DNA of 64,000 nucleotides, from contig NZ_FPAZ01000006.1 in NCBI RefSeq assembly GCF_900116435.1, forward strand, positions 1 through 64,000. The letters run 5' to 3'. Position numbers and translations under genes: made by a program. Position 1 is the stretch's first letter; each line of letters begins with the position of its first letter. This document shows, in pieces, positions 17,898 to 27,740 of this stretch. The stretch is from Pseudoalteromonas lipolytica (lineage in GTDB: Bacteria; Pseudomonadota; Gammaproteobacteria; Enterobacterales; Alteromonadaceae). The notes beneath the pieces were generated by a model that worked only from the letters and a program-made list of their open reading frames with translations, was not told the origin of the DNA and did not search any database.

Positions 17898-18868
17898 ACC
17901 GGCTCCTTCGTAAAATGCTGAAATCCTTTACCTTGATAGTTAAATTTTTCACCATCAAGTAAAAGTTCAATTTCGCCTACGCCATTTTTGATTTGTCCAA
18001 TACAACTGGCTTCAACGCCATACTGACGAAGCTTCATATCCACCATGCTTTTGTTACTTTCTGGCACAGTGAAAAGTAGTTCGTAATCGTCACCATAATT
18101 TAAAATATAATCAAACTGCTCAGCACGCGGAATTGACGCATTCACGGCGTCAGACACCGGAACTTTATCAACATTTATAACCGCGCTTACTTGAGAAAGC
18201 GCTAAAATATGCCCTAAGTCAGCCAACAAGCCATCGGAGATATCGATTGCAGCAGATGCTGCACCACGTAATACTTGTCCTGCGGCAACACGAGGAGCGG
18301 GGTAATCAAAGCGATTATTTAAATACGATAAATGCTCTGGTGCGATATTGAAACCTTGCTTGCGCGCTTCAATCGCCACACCTGCATCACCTAAGGGGCC
18401 TGTCACGTAAATCCAATCACCCACTTTTGCACCACTGCGACGCAGAGCTTTGCCTTGCGGTACGATACCTTTTGCACAAATAGTAATGGTGAGAGGCCCT
18501 TGCGTGGTGTCTCCCCCTATAATTTGCACATTAAAGTATTCGGCAATTTCATTCATCCCTTCAGTGAACTCTTCAAGCCATTCAACGTTTGCTTCTGGCA
18601 AAGTTAAACCAACCGAAATCCACGTAGGCTCTGCACCCATCGCCGCTAAATCACTTAAGTTGACGGCCAGTGCTCGATGTCCAAGTGCACGAGGAGAGAT
18701 ATCATCAAAAAAGTGAACTCCTGCAACTAGGGTATCAGTTGTCACGGCTAACTGACAGTTTTCAGGCACGGTGACCAACGCACAATCGTCACCTATTCCA
18801 AGGTTTACATCACGGCGGATAATACCGCGACCTTTAAAGTAACGATTGATTAATTCAAATTCCTTCAT
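17894..18868 (-). CDS. thiL: Thiamine-monophosphate kinase
   Basis: 324 aa from the ATG at 18868; a TTG two codons upstream falls in the U tract of a hairpin. ThiL phosphorylates thiamine monophosphate to thiamine diphosphate. Motifs: GIGDDCALV, TTDTLVAGVHFF, LAVNLSDLAAMGAEPTW, GGDTTQGPLTITI, DISDGLLADLGHIL, NYGDDYELLFTVP. No ribosome site lies in the 10 nt before the ATG; instead AGGAG is separated from it by a terminator-like 18-nt hairpin (see that entry). It lies in the order ribH-nusB-thiL-pgpA, as in E. coli. Confidence 0.95.
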   Translation of the reverse strand: MKEFELINRYFKGRGIIRRDVNLGIGDDCALVTVPENCQLAVTTDTLVAGVHFFDDISPRALGHRALAVNLSDLAAMGAEPTWISVGLTLPEANVEWLEEFTEGMNEIAEYFNVQIIGGDTTQGPLTITICAKGIVPQGKALRRSGAKVGDWIYVTGPLGDAGVAIEARKQGFNIAPEHLSYLNNRFDYPAPRVAAGQVLRGAASAAIDISDGLLADLGHILALSQVSAVINVDKVPVSDAVNASIPRAEQFDYILNYGDDYELLFTVPESNKSMVDMKLRQYGVEASCIGQIKNGVGEIELLLDGEKFNYQGKGFQHFTKEPV

Positions 18869-18871
18869 ACA

Positions 18872-18895
18872 CAAAAAAGCCGGCCCAAGCCGGCT
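18872..18895 (-). terminator. Terminator-like hairpin between nusB and thiL
   Basis: Minus strand: AGCCGGC-TTGG-GCCGGCT, a perfect 7-bp GC-rich stem with a 4-nt loop, followed by five further U residues. This is a textbook intrinsic terminator inside an operon. The hairpin ends 9 nt before the thiL ATG. An AGGAG (18900-18896) abuts its other side, so a folded hairpin would bring that ribosome site to about 9 nt from the start codon. Confidence 0.85.
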
Positions 18896-18912
18896 CTCCT
18901 CTACGGGGTTAC

Positions 18913-19323
18913 TTACTTACGCAGTTCTTTAACTGCTTTATCAAGTACACCGTTGACAAATTTATGACTGTCTTCAGCACCAAACATTTTCGCAAGCTCA
19001 ATACCTTCATTGATTGCTACTTTATAGGGTACGTCTTCACGGAACTTAAGCTCATAGGCAGACAGACGTAAAATTGCTTTTTCGACCATATCTAACTCAT
19101 CAGCAGGGCGTGCTAAATGTGGTGCAACAATCTCATCAAGTTGCTTACAGTTAACAACAACACCACGTGCTAGGTCTTTGAAATATTCGACGTCGATTTT
19201 AGTCACATCATTTTCAATTAACATTTGCTGTTCGATATCAGCAATTGGGTTGGCACTTAACTGCCAAGAATATACGGCCTGAAGTGCTAAGATGCGTGCT
19301 TTACGTCTTGCTGCTGGTTTCAC
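18913..19323 (-). CDS. nusB: Transcription antitermination factor NusB
   Basis: 136 aa. Motifs [77 protein letters not shown] are those of NusB. It binds boxA RNA with NusE (S10) to make rRNA transcription termination-resistant. It begins 15 bp after ribH. Confidence 0.96.
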   Translation of the reverse strand: MKPAARRKARILALQAVYSWQLSANPIADIEQQMLIENDVTKIDVEYFKDLARGVVVNCKQLDEIVAPHLARPADELDMVEKAILRLSAYELKFREDVPYKVAINEGIELAKMFGAEDSHKFVNGVLDKAVKELRK

Positions 19324-19338
19324 AGAGATTCCTTAAAC

Positions 19339-19803
19339 TTAAATTTTGTCTAACACATTAACCATTTCGAGCGCGCCTAAAGCAGCTTCGCCGCCTTTAT
19401 TGCCCATTTTGGTGCCTGCGCGTTCGATTGCTTGTTCAATGCTTTCAGTGGTTAATACGCCAAATGCAACCGGGATATCGTACTCAAGTGATACTTGTGC
19501 AAGACCTTTGTTTGATTCGCCAGCGACTAAATCAAAGTGTGGTGTACCACCTCTGATCACGACACCGAGGGCGATGATTGCATCATGTTCTTTCTTTGCT
19601 GCAACGCGTTTCGCTGCTAAAGGTAATTCAACGGCACCTGGTACGTAAACAACAGTAATGTCGTCGTCAGATACACCACCTGTGCGCTTAAGCTCATCAA
19701 CAGCACCTGCTAAAAGGCTGCTACCAATAAAGTCATTAAAGCGTGAAATGACAATGGCAAATTTTTTGCCCGGTGCGTATTTGTTACCTTCAATAATTTT
19801 CAT
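19339..19803 (-). CDS. ribH: 6,7-dimethyl-8-ribityllumazine synthase
   Basis: 154 aa. Motifs: [35 protein letters not shown], and [27 protein letters not shown], including the catalytic His region. It condenses the pyrimidine made by RibD with DHBP to the lumazine precursor of riboflavin. A 229-bp gap separates it from ribBX; that gap contains one hairpin but no promoter I can define. Confidence 0.96.
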   Translation of the reverse strand: MKIIEGNKYAPGKKFAIVISRFNDFIGSSLLAGAVDELKRTGGVSDDDITVVYVPGAVELPLAAKRVAAKKEHDAIIALGVVIRGGTPHFDLVAGESNKGLAQVSLEYDIPVAFGVLTTESIEQAIERAGTKMGNKGGEAALGALEMVNVLDKI

Positions 19804-19967
19804 TTAATAACCCTAAAAAATAAGTTTAAGCGGTTGCGATTGCGCAAAAATTACGGCGCATAATACCACAAAAATATAAAAGTCGCCTAGTTAACCTGAA
19901 CTCTGGATAATAAATCTATCTCCAGCGGTTACTTTCAACGCTTACTGCCTTGAATTTACATGCAATA

Positions 19968-19989
19968 GGCCAAGAATACCTTGGCCTTA
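19968..19989. other. Inverted repeat in the ribBX-ribH gap
   Basis: GGCCAAG and CTTGGCC pair around ATAC within the 229-bp gap (19804-20033) between ribBX and ribH. There is no U run on the minus strand, so it is not a standard terminator of ribBX. I see no RFN (FMN) riboswitch in the gap. Confidence 0.4.
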
Positions 19990-20033
19990 AAATTAGCTTG
20001 CTAGTAAATTTTGTTAACTAAGCTGTGCGTTAA

Positions 20034-21149
20034 TTAAGACTGCGGCTCAACGTAATCAACCACTTCTAAGTGGAAACCAGACAATGCATGATACTTCTTC
20101 GGACGACTCATCAAGCGCATTTTCTCAATGCCAAGGTCTGCTAAAATTTGTGACCCCACACCCACTGTGCGTGACGTGCCTTGGAATTTACGATGACTGA
20201 CATTTTCACCCGCATCTTCTGCTGCAAATGCTTTGACCGTTGCTTCAAGATCTTCGGTTGATTCTTGTTTACCTAAGATAACCAATACGCCGTTATGCTC
20301 AGCAATATAGGCCATTGCATCTGATAAACTCCAGCTACGATCTGCGCTGCGGTCTGACAGTAAAATATCGTTAAACGTACTTTGTAAGTGAACACGTACT
20401 AACGTAGCGTCATCTTTCGATACGTCGCCTTTTTGCAATGCATAGTGGAGCTGACCATCAATGGTGTCTTTATACGTCACTAAATCGAATTCACCGTGAT
20501 CGGTTGGCAACTTACATTTTGCAACACGTTCAATGGTGGTTTCGTTTAGATTTCTGTACTCGATTAAATCAGCAATTGTACCAATCTTCAGACCATGCTC
20601 TTTAGCAAACACTTCAAGGTCGGGACGACGGGCCATGGTGCCATCGGCATTGAGAATTTCAACAATAACAGAAGAAGGCTCAAGACCAGCCAAGCGCGCT
20701 AAATCACAGCCCGCTTCAGTGTGACCCGCACGGGTAAGAACGCCGCCAGGTTGTGCCATAATAGGGAAAATATGACCCGGCTGTACGATATCGCTTGGCA
20801 CAGCTCCTTTCGCGATGGCCGCTTGCACTGTGCGTGCACGGTCAGCAGCTGAAATACCGGTTGTTACGCCTTTTGCAGCTTCAATCGACATTGTGAAGTT
20901 TGTTGAGAAAGCCGCTCCGTTATTTTTAACCATTAACGGTAATTCTAACTGCTGACAACGCTCTTGAGTCATGGTTAAACAAATTAAACCACGACCATGC
21001 GTTGCCATAAAATTGATAGCATCTGCACTTATGTGCTCTGCTGCGATAATTAAATCGCCTTCATTTTCTCTATCTTCATCGTCCATTAAAATAACCATTT
21101 TACCGGCTTTAATGTCATCGATAATTTCTTGCGCGCTGTGTAAATTCAT
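20034..21149 (-). CDS. ribBX: DHBP synthase with degenerate GTP cyclohydrolase II domain (RibBX type)
   Basis: 371 aa. The N-terminal ~200 residues are 3,4-dihydroxy-2-butanone-4-phosphate synthase: [27 protein letters not shown] and [16 protein letters not shown]. The C-terminal ~165 residues align with GTP cyclohydrolase II but lack the three zinc-binding cysteines; where C-x10-C-x-C is expected the sequence is [20 protein letters not shown]. That half is therefore predicted inactive as a cyclohydrolase. This is the RibBX hybrid known from Shewanella and other Proteobacteria. A separate ribA should exist elsewhere. It lies 42 bp after ribE. Confidence 0.9.
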   Translation of the reverse strand: MNLHSAQEIIDDIKAGKMVILMDDEDRENEGDLIIAAEHISADAINFMATHGRGLICLTMTQERCQQLELPLMVKNNGAAFSTNFTMSIEAAKGVTTGISAADRARTVQAAIAKGAVPSDIVQPGHIFPIMAQPGGVLTRAGHTEAGCDLARLAGLEPSSVIVEILNADGTMARRPDLEVFAKEHGLKIGTIADLIEYRNLNETTIERVAKCKLPTDHGEFDLVTYKDTIDGQLHYALQKGDVSKDDATLVRVHLQSTFNDILLSDRSADRSWSLSDAMAYIAEHNGVLVILGKQESTEDLEATVKAFAAEDAGENVSHRKFQGTSRTVGVGSQILADLGIEKMRLMSRPKKYHALSGFHLEVVDYVEPQS

Positions 21150-21191
21150 AATGTGCCCATGAGAGTATGATTAATAATGACGTATCTTCGC

Positions 21192-21845
21192 TTATTTAAT
21201 AAAACCAGCTTGCGCTAACAAGCTCATAGATATGTCTGAACGGGAAGGTTGTTCAGCCCCTTTGATCAGGCGCTCTAAGTAGCGAGCAATTTGATCAACT
21301 TCTAAGTTAACCTGCGTGCCCACTTGAAATTCTGCAATCGTCGTTTGCTCAGCGGTGTGTGGAACAATGGTCAGCTTGAAGCGATTTTGCTCGATCTCAT
21401 TCACCGTTAAACTAATTCCATCAATACATACCGACCCTTTATACGGAATGTATTTCATTAAATTATGGTCAGTACTTAGCCAGTACTCTGTTGCTCTGGC
21501 ATTGGCGGTAATGCTTTCAACTGTCGCGATGCCATCAACATGGCCTGACACTAAATGCCCACCAAGGCGAGAAATTGGCTGCATGGCCTTTTCTAGATTC
21601 ACGGTTTGGCCTTTTTTATAGTGCGCAAACCCTGTCAGGCTAATGGTTTCATTTGATAAATCAGCACTGAAGCCATCGCTATGTTTAGTAACCAATGTTA
21701 AGCACACACCATTTGTTGCAATACTGTCGCCTAGTTTTACGTCTTTCATATCCAAATCATTACTTTGAATACGAATAGCGAGATCACCTTGTTTTTGTGT
21801 TAATTCAACAATTTTACCTGTTGCTTCAATTATTCCAGTAAACAT
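21192..21845 (-). CDS. ribE: Riboflavin synthase, alpha subunit
   Basis: 217 aa with the two tandem lumazine-binding repeats (MFTGIIEATGKI...; GGHLVSGHVDG... IDGISLTVNEI). It dismutates two lumazine molecules into riboflavin. It begins 4 bp after ribD and is probably translationally coupled. Confidence 0.95.
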   Translation of the reverse strand: MFTGIIEATGKIVELTQKQGDLAIRIQSNDLDMKDVKLGDSIATNGVCLTLVTKHSDGFSADLSNETISLTGFAHYKKGQTVNLEKAMQPISRLGGHLVSGHVDGIATVESITANARATEYWLSTDHNLMKYIPYKGSVCIDGISLTVNEIEQNRFKLTIVPHTAEQTTIAEFQVGTQVNLEVDQIARYLERLIKGAEQPSRSDISMSLLAQAGFIK

Positions 21846-21849
21846 AATG

Positions 21850-22989
21850 CTACTCTTTATCTTCAGTGTGTGTGGCTTGCTTTGCTTTGTACGCTGTTAA
21901 GCGGATATCGTCGCCAATTATCTGTGTGTCGGTAAACGTTAATTGAGTGACATCACCCATGGCTGTTACTTCTGCAAAGTTTAGTAAGCTTTTGCCCATA
22001 TCACCTATTAACTTTGGGGCAATATAAACAATGTATTCGTCTATTAGGTCTTGCTGTGCAAAAGCGCCCGCTAGGGTTGCTCCTGCTTCAAGCCAAATAT
22101 GATTAAATTGTAATTCGGCTAACCGTGCTAAAACGGCCGATAAATCAACTTTATTCTTGTTAGCTGCCACCACTTCGTGTTTTACAAAATGTGGCCATTG
22201 TTGCTGATTATCAAGCTGTGTTGTGAAAATAATCACCGGACTCTCAATACTAAATAAAGCGAGATCTGGGGTGAGTCTGTTTTGCGAATCGATAATCACA
22301 CGTGTTGGCTGACGTATCGGCAATGATGTTGGCATTGCAAATGGCAGCTCTTCAGTACGCACATTTAATTTGGCGTTATCACTGATAACGGTATCTGCAC
22401 CACTCAAAATTGCGCAGCTTTGTGCGCGAAATGCTTGAACGTCTTGGCGTGCTTGCGGACCCGTGATCCATTTACTTTGACCGTTATTAAGTGCCGTTTT
22501 TCCATCTAAACTACAGGCCATTTTACAGGTAACAAAAGGCAACCCTGTTTCCATTCGCTTCAAAAAGCCTTTGTTTAAATCGCGCGCCTGTTGCTCAAGT
22601 AACCCAGAGGCAACGTCAATACCTGCATCAGCCAATATTTGTAAGCCACGGCCACTGACTGCTGGATTTGGGTCTACCATTGCAGCAATCACTTTACTTA
22701 CACCAGCCGCTTTTAGGCCTTCAGCACAGGGCGGAGTACGACCATAATGACTGCAAGGTTCAAGCGTCACATAGGCTGTTGCCCCTTTGGCATTATCGCC
22801 AGCAACGGCCAGTGCATTCACCTCGGCATGACCCTGCCCGGCAAGTTGATGAAAACCCTCACCAACTATATGGCCGTCTTTAACAAGTACACAACCCACA
22901 TTAGGGTTTGGCGTCGTGGTAAAACGGCCCTGTTTGGCAAGCTCAATAGCGCGTGCCATATAAATGCTATCAAGTTCAGTGAACGACAT
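21850..22989 (-). CDS. ribD: Bifunctional pyrimidine deaminase/reductase RibD
   Basis: 379 aa. The N-terminal deaminase has the zinc motif HAEVNAL and PCSHYGRTPPC. The C-terminal reductase has KMACSLDGKTAL, SKWITGP and WLEAGATLAGAF. It catalyses the second and third steps from GTP to riboflavin. It starts 2 bp after the nrdR stop, the common nrdR-ribD order. Confidence 0.96.
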   Translation of the reverse strand: MSFTELDSIYMARAIELAKQGRFTTTPNPNVGCVLVKDGHIVGEGFHQLAGQGHAEVNALAVAGDNAKGATAYVTLEPCSHYGRTPPCAEGLKAAGVSKVIAAMVDPNPAVSGRGLQILADAGIDVASGLLEQQARDLNKGFLKRMETGLPFVTCKMACSLDGKTALNNGQSKWITGPQARQDVQAFRAQSCAILSGADTVISDNAKLNVRTEELPFAMPTSLPIRQPTRVIIDSQNRLTPDLALFSIESPVIIFTTQLDNQQQWPHFVKHEVVAANKNKVDLSAVLARLAELQFNHIWLEAGATLAGAFAQQDLIDEYIVYIAPKLIGDMGKSLLNFAEVTAMGDVTQLTFTDTQIIGDDIRLTAYKAKQATHTEDKE

Positions 22990-22991
22990 GC

Positions 22992-23441
22992 TTAATCACC
23001 TAAACGGGCAATTTCTTCGCCAAACTCACGAATATCTTCAAATGAGCGATATACTGAGGCAAACCTAACATAAGCTACTTTGTCAAGCTTTTTGAGCGAT
23101 TCCATAATACACTCGCCGATTAAATGGCTTGAGATTTCACGCTCTCCGGTGGCACGTAGCTGTGATTTAATCACGTTGACGACTTCTTCGATTTGCTCTG
23201 TACTCACTGGGCGTTTTTCTAATGCGCGGTGCAGACCATTTAATAATTTGTCTTCGTTAAAAGGTTCTCGACTACCGTCTTGCTTTATCACCCTTGGCAT
23301 AACAAGTTCAGCACCTTCAAAGGTGGTAAAACGCTCGTGACATTCGTTGCATTCGCGACGGCGTCTAACTTGGTGACCACCGCCAACAAGTCGTGAATCG
23401 ATTACTTTAGTATCTTTTGCTGTGCAAAAAGGGCAATGCAT
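22992..23441 (-). CDS. nrdR: Transcriptional repressor NrdR
   Basis: 149 aa. A zinc ribbon at the N-terminus (MHCPFC ... [17 protein letters not shown]) precedes an ATP-cone domain ([29 protein letters not shown]). NrdR represses ribonucleotide reductase genes according to adenine nucleotide state. It heads the rib operon on the minus strand. Confidence 0.97.
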   Translation of the reverse strand: MHCPFCTAKDTKVIDSRLVGGGHQVRRRRECNECHERFTTFEGAELVMPRVIKQDGSREPFNEDKLLNGLHRALEKRPVSTEQIEEVVNVIKSQLRATGEREISSHLIGECIMESLKKLDKVAYVRFASVYRSFEDIREFGEEIARLGD

Positions 23442-23465
23442 AAGGTTAAACTTCCGTTTATAAAA

Positions 23466-23498
23466 ACAAAAAAAGACCGCTTAATAAGCGGCCTTTAT
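23466..23498 (-). terminator. Rho-independent terminator of glyA
   Basis: Minus strand: GGCCGCTT-ATT-AAGCGGTC followed by seven U residues. It lies between the glyA stop and nrdR, so glyA is its own transcription unit. Confidence 0.88.
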
Positions 23499-23548
23499 AA
23501 TAGCAAAAAACAACACTATTGTTATCTTAATTACGGTTTAACCAGCAA

Positions 23549-24805
23549 TTAAGCGTAAACAGGTAGTTTTTTACAGATTGCTTTAACTTTCTCTTTTACT
23601 TCTGCTTGTACTGATGCATCGTTGATGTTGTCTAGTACGTCACAGATCCAGCCAGCAAGTTCTTTAGACTCAGCTTCTTTGAAACCACGGCGCGTAATTG
23701 CCGGAGAACCAATACGAAGACCCGACGTTACAAACGGTGAACGTGGGTCATTTGGTACTGAGTTTTTGTTTACTGTGATGTTTGCATTACCAAGGGCAGC
23801 GTCAGCATCTTTACCTGTGATATCTTTATCAATTAGGTCTAGAAGGAATAAGTGGTTGTCTGTTTTACCAGAAACAACTTTATAGCCACGCTCTTGTAAC
23901 ACTTCAACCATTGCTTGTGCGTTTTTAACCACTTGCGCTTGGTACGTTTTGAATTCAGGCTGTAATGCTTCTTTAAACGCAACCGCTTTAGCAGCGATGA
24001 TGTGACATAAAGGACCACCTTGGCCACCCGGGAATACGGCGCTGTTAAGCTTTTTATAGATCTCTTCATCACCACACGCAGAAACAATTAGACCGCCACG
24101 AGGACCCGCTAATGTTTTATGAGTTGTTGTTGTAACAACATGCGCGTGAGGGATTGGGCTTGGGTATACGCCAGCCGCAATAAGACCTGCAACGTGTGCC
24201 ATATCTACGAATAAGTACGCATCCACTTTATCAGCGATTTCACGGAACTTAGCCCAATCAACGATACCTGAGTATGCAGAGAAACCCGCAATGATCATTT
24301 TTGGTTTGTGCTCTAGTGCTAGCGCTTCAACTTGAGCGTAATCAATTTCGCCCGTTTCTTCATTTAGGCCATATTGAATTGCGTTGTACGTTTTACCAGA
24401 AAAGTTAACGTGTGAACCATGCGTTAAGTGGCCACCATGAGCTAAGCTCATACCTAGTACGGTGTCATGTGGCTGAAGAAGCGCTTGGAAAACAGCCGCA
24501 TTAGCTTGTGAACCAGCGTGCGGTTGTACGTTTGCGTAGTCTGTGCCGAATAACTCGTTTGCACGGTCAATTGCTAATTGTTCAACAACGTCAACGTGCT
24601 CACAACCGCCATAGTAACGTTTGCCTGGATAACCTTCAGCATATTTGTTTGTAAGCTGAGAACCCTGTGCTTCTAGCACGCGTGGGCTACAGTAGTTTTC
24701 AGACGCGATCAGTTCGATGTGCTCTTCTTGACGAGCCGTCTCTTTAGTGATGGCTGCAAATAACTCTGGATCGAAATCCGAAATATTCATGCTACGTTCT
24801 AACAT
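23549..24805 (-). CDS. glyA: Serine hydroxymethyltransferase
   Basis: 418 aa from ATG 24805 ([12 protein letters not shown]), which aligns with E. coli GlyA and has AGGAGA 5 nt upstream; the open frame extends 22 codons further without support. A PLP enzyme: [28 protein letters not shown], and the Schiff-base Lys in [16 protein letters not shown]. It interconverts serine and glycine with tetrahydrofolate, supplying one-carbon units. Two MetR-like sites lie 85-118 bp upstream. Confidence 0.97.
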   Translation of the reverse strand: MLERSMNISDFDPELFAAITKETARQEEHIELIASENYCSPRVLEAQGSQLTNKYAEGYPGKRYYGGCEHVDVVEQLAIDRANELFGTDYANVQPHAGSQANAAVFQALLQPHDTVLGMSLAHGGHLTHGSHVNFSGKTYNAIQYGLNEETGEIDYAQVEALALEHKPKMIIAGFSAYSGIVDWAKFREIADKVDAYLFVDMAHVAGLIAAGVYPSPIPHAHVVTTTTHKTLAGPRGGLIVSACGDEEIYKKLNSAVFPGGQGGPLCHIIAAKAVAFKEALQPEFKTYQAQVVKNAQAMVEVLQERGYKVVSGKTDNHLFLLDLIDKDITGKDADAALGNANITVNKNSVPNDPRSPFVTSGLRIGSPAITRRGFKEAESKELAGWICDVLDNINDASVQAEVKEKVKAICKKLPVYA

Positions 24806-24889
24806 GGGGTCTCCTAAGGCAACGTGTATGGTGTTTTTTTGAAGGCTATATTGTACGCTGAAAACGCACATTTGCCTATCGTGTAAAGA

Positions 24890-24923
24890 TGAACATATTT
24901 AAACAGGGATTGAATTTATTTCA
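24890..24923 (-). promoter_or_regulatory. Two MetR-like operator sites upstream of glyA
   Basis: TGAATTTATTTCA (24911-24923) matches the MetR consensus TGAANNTNNTTCA exactly. TGAACATATTTAA (24890-24902) matches with one mismatch. The centres are 21 bp apart (two helical turns), the same kind of tandem arrangement by which MetR activates E. coli glyA. The rest of the 24806-25098 gap is A/T-rich, with no other element I can name. Confidence 0.55.
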
Positions 24924-25098
24924 CAGTGTTTTAATAATGATATTTTTTTATTGATACATAACGAAAATTTATGAATTTAAAATATTACATAGGTTTTTAA
25001 AATGTCATTTGCATAAAAAATAGCACACAGGCATTGCTTTTTACTATTTTCAAACTACCCTAATAGTCTTAATAAATATCAAGGATGGTATAAATCTC

Positions 25099-25467
25099 AT
25101 GTTAGCAAAACCTCTTTACGAAGCCGCCCCCTATGGCTACTTTATCCTCGGCATTAGTTGCATCACATTAGCGAATAATGTGGTGCCTACAGTCATCGGT
25201 ATCGTACTCTTTTTACTGGGTGCAAATATTTGGCGAATGCGCTCAAATGCAAGACGCACAGATCATTCGAGTCAACGAGTAAATCAAAGAAAGCTCTATT
25301 ATTACTATGAATTTAAACCATTTATTGTTTTTATTGCGGCATATACCTTGATCCAATGGACACAAAATGAACTTGTTTCAGTGATTGGCGTGTTACTGTG
25401 TATTACCGCTGTGGTGATTCTTGTGATGCGAATTTTAAACCGGCATAGTCATTCAATATTGCATTAA
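25099..25467 (+). CDS. Unknown small membrane protein
   Basis: 122 aa. Four hydrophobic segments in two pairs (~11-27 and 29-45; ~75-90 and 93-110) flank a basic, Tyr-rich linker (RRTDHSSQRVNQRKLYYYYEFKP). No known family recognised. The ribosome site AAGGA is rather far (13 nt) from the ATG. It is single, convergent with thrC, and shares a bidirectional terminator with it. Confidence 0.65.
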   Translation: MLAKPLYEAAPYGYFILGISCITLANNVVPTVIGIVLFLLGANIWRMRSNARRTDHSSQRVNQRKLYYYYEFKPFIVFIAAYTLIQWTQNELVSVIGVLLCITAVVILVMRILNRHSHSILH

Positions 25468-25494
25468 AAAAGAGCGGCTCAGCCGCTCTTTTTT
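25466..25494. terminator. Bidirectional terminator between the small membrane protein gene and thrC
   Basis: AAAAAAGAGCGGCT / AGCCGCTCTTTTTT: a near-perfect 14-bp palindrome with A runs on one side and T runs on the other, serving both converging genes. Confidence 0.92.
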
Positions 25495-25502
25495 ATGGTT
25501 TT

Positions 25503-26786
25503 TTACGCCAGTTTTTTTAACAGCTCAGTACGCAAAAGCTGGTAATCACACACAATATCTTCTGCAAGACATTGCTTTGCTAACGCATCTGCTAAAGGCT
25601 TTGGCATCGGTAACTCAATCTCGAGTATTTCTTCCACGCTTTCTTTAAATTTAGCGGGGTGTGCCGTCGCTAAAAAGATACCCGCACTGCCCGGTGCAAT
25701 GTTTTCTTTTAAGCCTTGGTATGCAATCGCAGTATGAGGCTCTGCAACATACCCTGTTTGATGAATTTTTTTCATCACCTCTTTGGTTTTCTCTTCATCG
25801 ACACAGCTTGAATAAAAGTCATCATAACTAAACCATGCATTATCTAACATGTGCTGAACACGCGGCCAATTGTTTGGTTTACTCACATCCATCGCGTTCG
25901 ATAACGATTCAATCGTTGCGTTAGGAGCCCACTCTTTATTTTGCAAGAAACGAGGCACCGTATCGTTTTGGTTGGTTGTTGCACTAAGTTTTGCCACTGG
26001 CATCCCTAGTACAGCGCCAATCATCGCAGCACACACGTTACCAAAGTTTCCACTTGGTACAGAGATATGCGCTTTAGCACGTTGCGCTTTTGGCAATTGT
26101 GCTATTGCTTCAAAGTAGTAACACACCTGTGCAACTAAACGACTGATGTTGATTGAATTCGCTGAGTTTAACCCTAGCTTTTCTTTTACTTCATCATCGA
26201 GAAACGCTTGTTTTACCATGCTTTGGCAATCATCAAAGCTGCCATCAACCGCATAGCAATGAATGTTGTTGCCTAACGTAGTGAATAGTTTTTGCTGTGC
26301 TAGCGAAATTTTGCCTTTCGGATATAGAATAACCACATCAATATTCGGTTTGTTGTAAAAGGCGTGCGCAACCGCAGCACCTGTGTCACCCGACGTTGCG
26401 GTTAGAATAGTAACTTTTTCTCCTTGGCTAAATTGTGCAAGACACTCTGCCATGAAACGCCCACCAAAATCTTTAAACGCTAATGTTGGCCCGTGAAAAA
26501 GCTCTAAACAGTAAATATCCTTTTCGACTTCAACAAGTTTTACATCAAAGTTAAACGCATTTTGTACCATCTCAGCAACGGTGTCTGCGGGTAATTCATC
26601 CCCAATCAAATGGGATAAGATTTTGCTACTGCGAGTAACAAAGTCCAAATCCAATAAAGCATCAATATCAGCAATAGGCGCCAAGCTATCTGGAAAGAAA
26701 ACGCCTTGGTTACGACCCAAACCCGTTTTTACAGCTTCAATAAACGACACCTGTTGTGTTGCATCTTTTAAATTATGTAATTGCAT
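25503..26786 (-). CDS. thrC: Threonine synthase
   Basis: 427 aa. PLP Lys in HGPTLAFKDFGGRF, phosphate-binding SVPSGNFGNVCA, and TATSGDTGAAVAHAF. It converts O-phosphohomoserine to threonine, the last step of the pathway. It lies 18 bp after thrB in the thrLABC operon. Confidence 0.97.
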   Translation of the reverse strand: MQLHNLKDATQQVSFIEAVKTGLGRNQGVFFPDSLAPIADIDALLDLDFVTRSSKILSHLIGDELPADTVAEMVQNAFNFDVKLVEVEKDIYCLELFHGPTLAFKDFGGRFMAECLAQFSQGEKVTILTATSGDTGAAVAHAFYNKPNIDVVILYPKGKISLAQQKLFTTLGNNIHCYAVDGSFDDCQSMVKQAFLDDEVKEKLGLNSANSINISRLVAQVCYYFEAIAQLPKAQRAKAHISVPSGNFGNVCAAMIGAVLGMPVAKLSATTNQNDTVPRFLQNKEWAPNATIESLSNAMDVSKPNNWPRVQHMLDNAWFSYDDFYSSCVDEEKTKEVMKKIHQTGYVAEPHTAIAYQGLKENIAPGSAGIFLATAHPAKFKESVEEILEIELPMPKPLADALAKQCLAEDIVCDYQLLRTELLKKLA

Positions 26787-26804
26787 TGTAGTTCCTTAAA
26801 TTCT

Positions 26805-27731
26805 TTATAGCTGTCGCGTGCCAAGCTGATCAAGCTGGCAAATATGGCAAAAACCATGTTCATTAATGTAATTATCATTAAGCCACGCTGCGCATTGCTT
26901 AGCGGCTTCTAGACTTTTACACACTGTAAAAAGAGTCGGTCCAGCACCCGAAATACTCACAATCTCAGCGCCAAGTTCTGGTAAAGCATGCTTCGCCTCG
27001 CTAAACCCGTTTATAAGTGGCGCTCGGTGTGGCTCAGCAATTTCATCACGCATAATTGATAAGGCATCATCAAAACGCCCTGTCAGTAACAAGCTGCTGA
27101 ATGCAGACAATCTTTGTGCGAACTCGACACTGTCATGCATTGATAGTTGCGTGGGTAAAACCGAGCGAGCTTTTGCCGTATTAAGAGAAAAGCCAGGAAA
27201 AGCTGCCACGTAATACCAGCGCTCATCAACCGGTAACGCAATGGATTTATTGGGAATAAGATCGCCTGTTAACTGTAAACCACCTAGGTAACATGGCGTG
27301 ATGTTATCGTAATGACGACCACCACTCACAATCGCCTCAAAATCAGCCATAAGTTCAATCAACTGCTCTTGCGATAAGTCAGTTTTAGCAAACTGATCAA
27401 GCGCAGCAAATGTAGCAACCACAGAACATGCACTTGACCCAAGCCCAGAACCGATTGGTAAGTTCTTTTTAAGCTCTAGTTTCACTGTGGGCATGGCCGG
27501 TGCAACATGCGCTTTAAAATGAATAAGGCACTGATAGGCAAGATTTTCTTCTGCGTTAGCTGGTAACTTACTGGCATACTCTCCTGAGCACACAAATGTG
27601 TCTTGCTCAGCTGCAGATACCTCAACCACATCACCAAGTAGGCTGCCATCAATAGGGGCCAATGCGGCACCTAAAGCATCAAATCCAACCGCAAAGTTAC
27701 CGATAGAAGCCGGTGCGTAAATACGGATCAT
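26805..27731 (-). CDS. thrB: Homoserine kinase
   Basis: 308 aa. A GHMP kinase with ATP-binding LPIGSGLGSSACSVVA, N-terminal APASIGNFAVGFDALGAAL and C-terminal SISGAGPTLFTV. It phosphorylates homoserine. It lies 9 bp after thrA. Confidence 0.97.
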   Translation of the reverse strand: MIRIYAPASIGNFAVGFDALGAALAPIDGSLLGDVVEVSAAEQDTFVCSGEYASKLPANAEENLAYQCLIHFKAHVAPAMPTVKLELKKNLPIGSGLGSSACSVVATFAALDQFAKTDLSQEQLIELMADFEAIVSGGRHYDNITPCYLGGLQLTGDLIPNKSIALPVDERWYYVAAFPGFSLNTAKARSVLPTQLSMHDSVEFAQRLSAFSSLLLTGRFDDALSIMRDEIAEPHRAPLINGFSEAKHALPELGAEIVSISGAGPTLFTVCKSLEAAKQCAAWLNDNYINEHGFCHICQLDQLGTRQL

Positions 27732-27740
27732 AACCTTCTC

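Noticed and set aside
19804-23548. FMN (RFN) riboswitch or TPP riboswitch in the rib/thi cluster
   Set aside because: I looked in the gaps before nrdR, ribBX, ribH and thiL and found neither the conserved RFN nor THI-box sequence blocks.
24860-24890. PurR operator upstream of glyA (ACGCACATTTGCCT)
   Set aside because: It lacks two central bases of the 16-bp PurR palindrome and has further mismatches.
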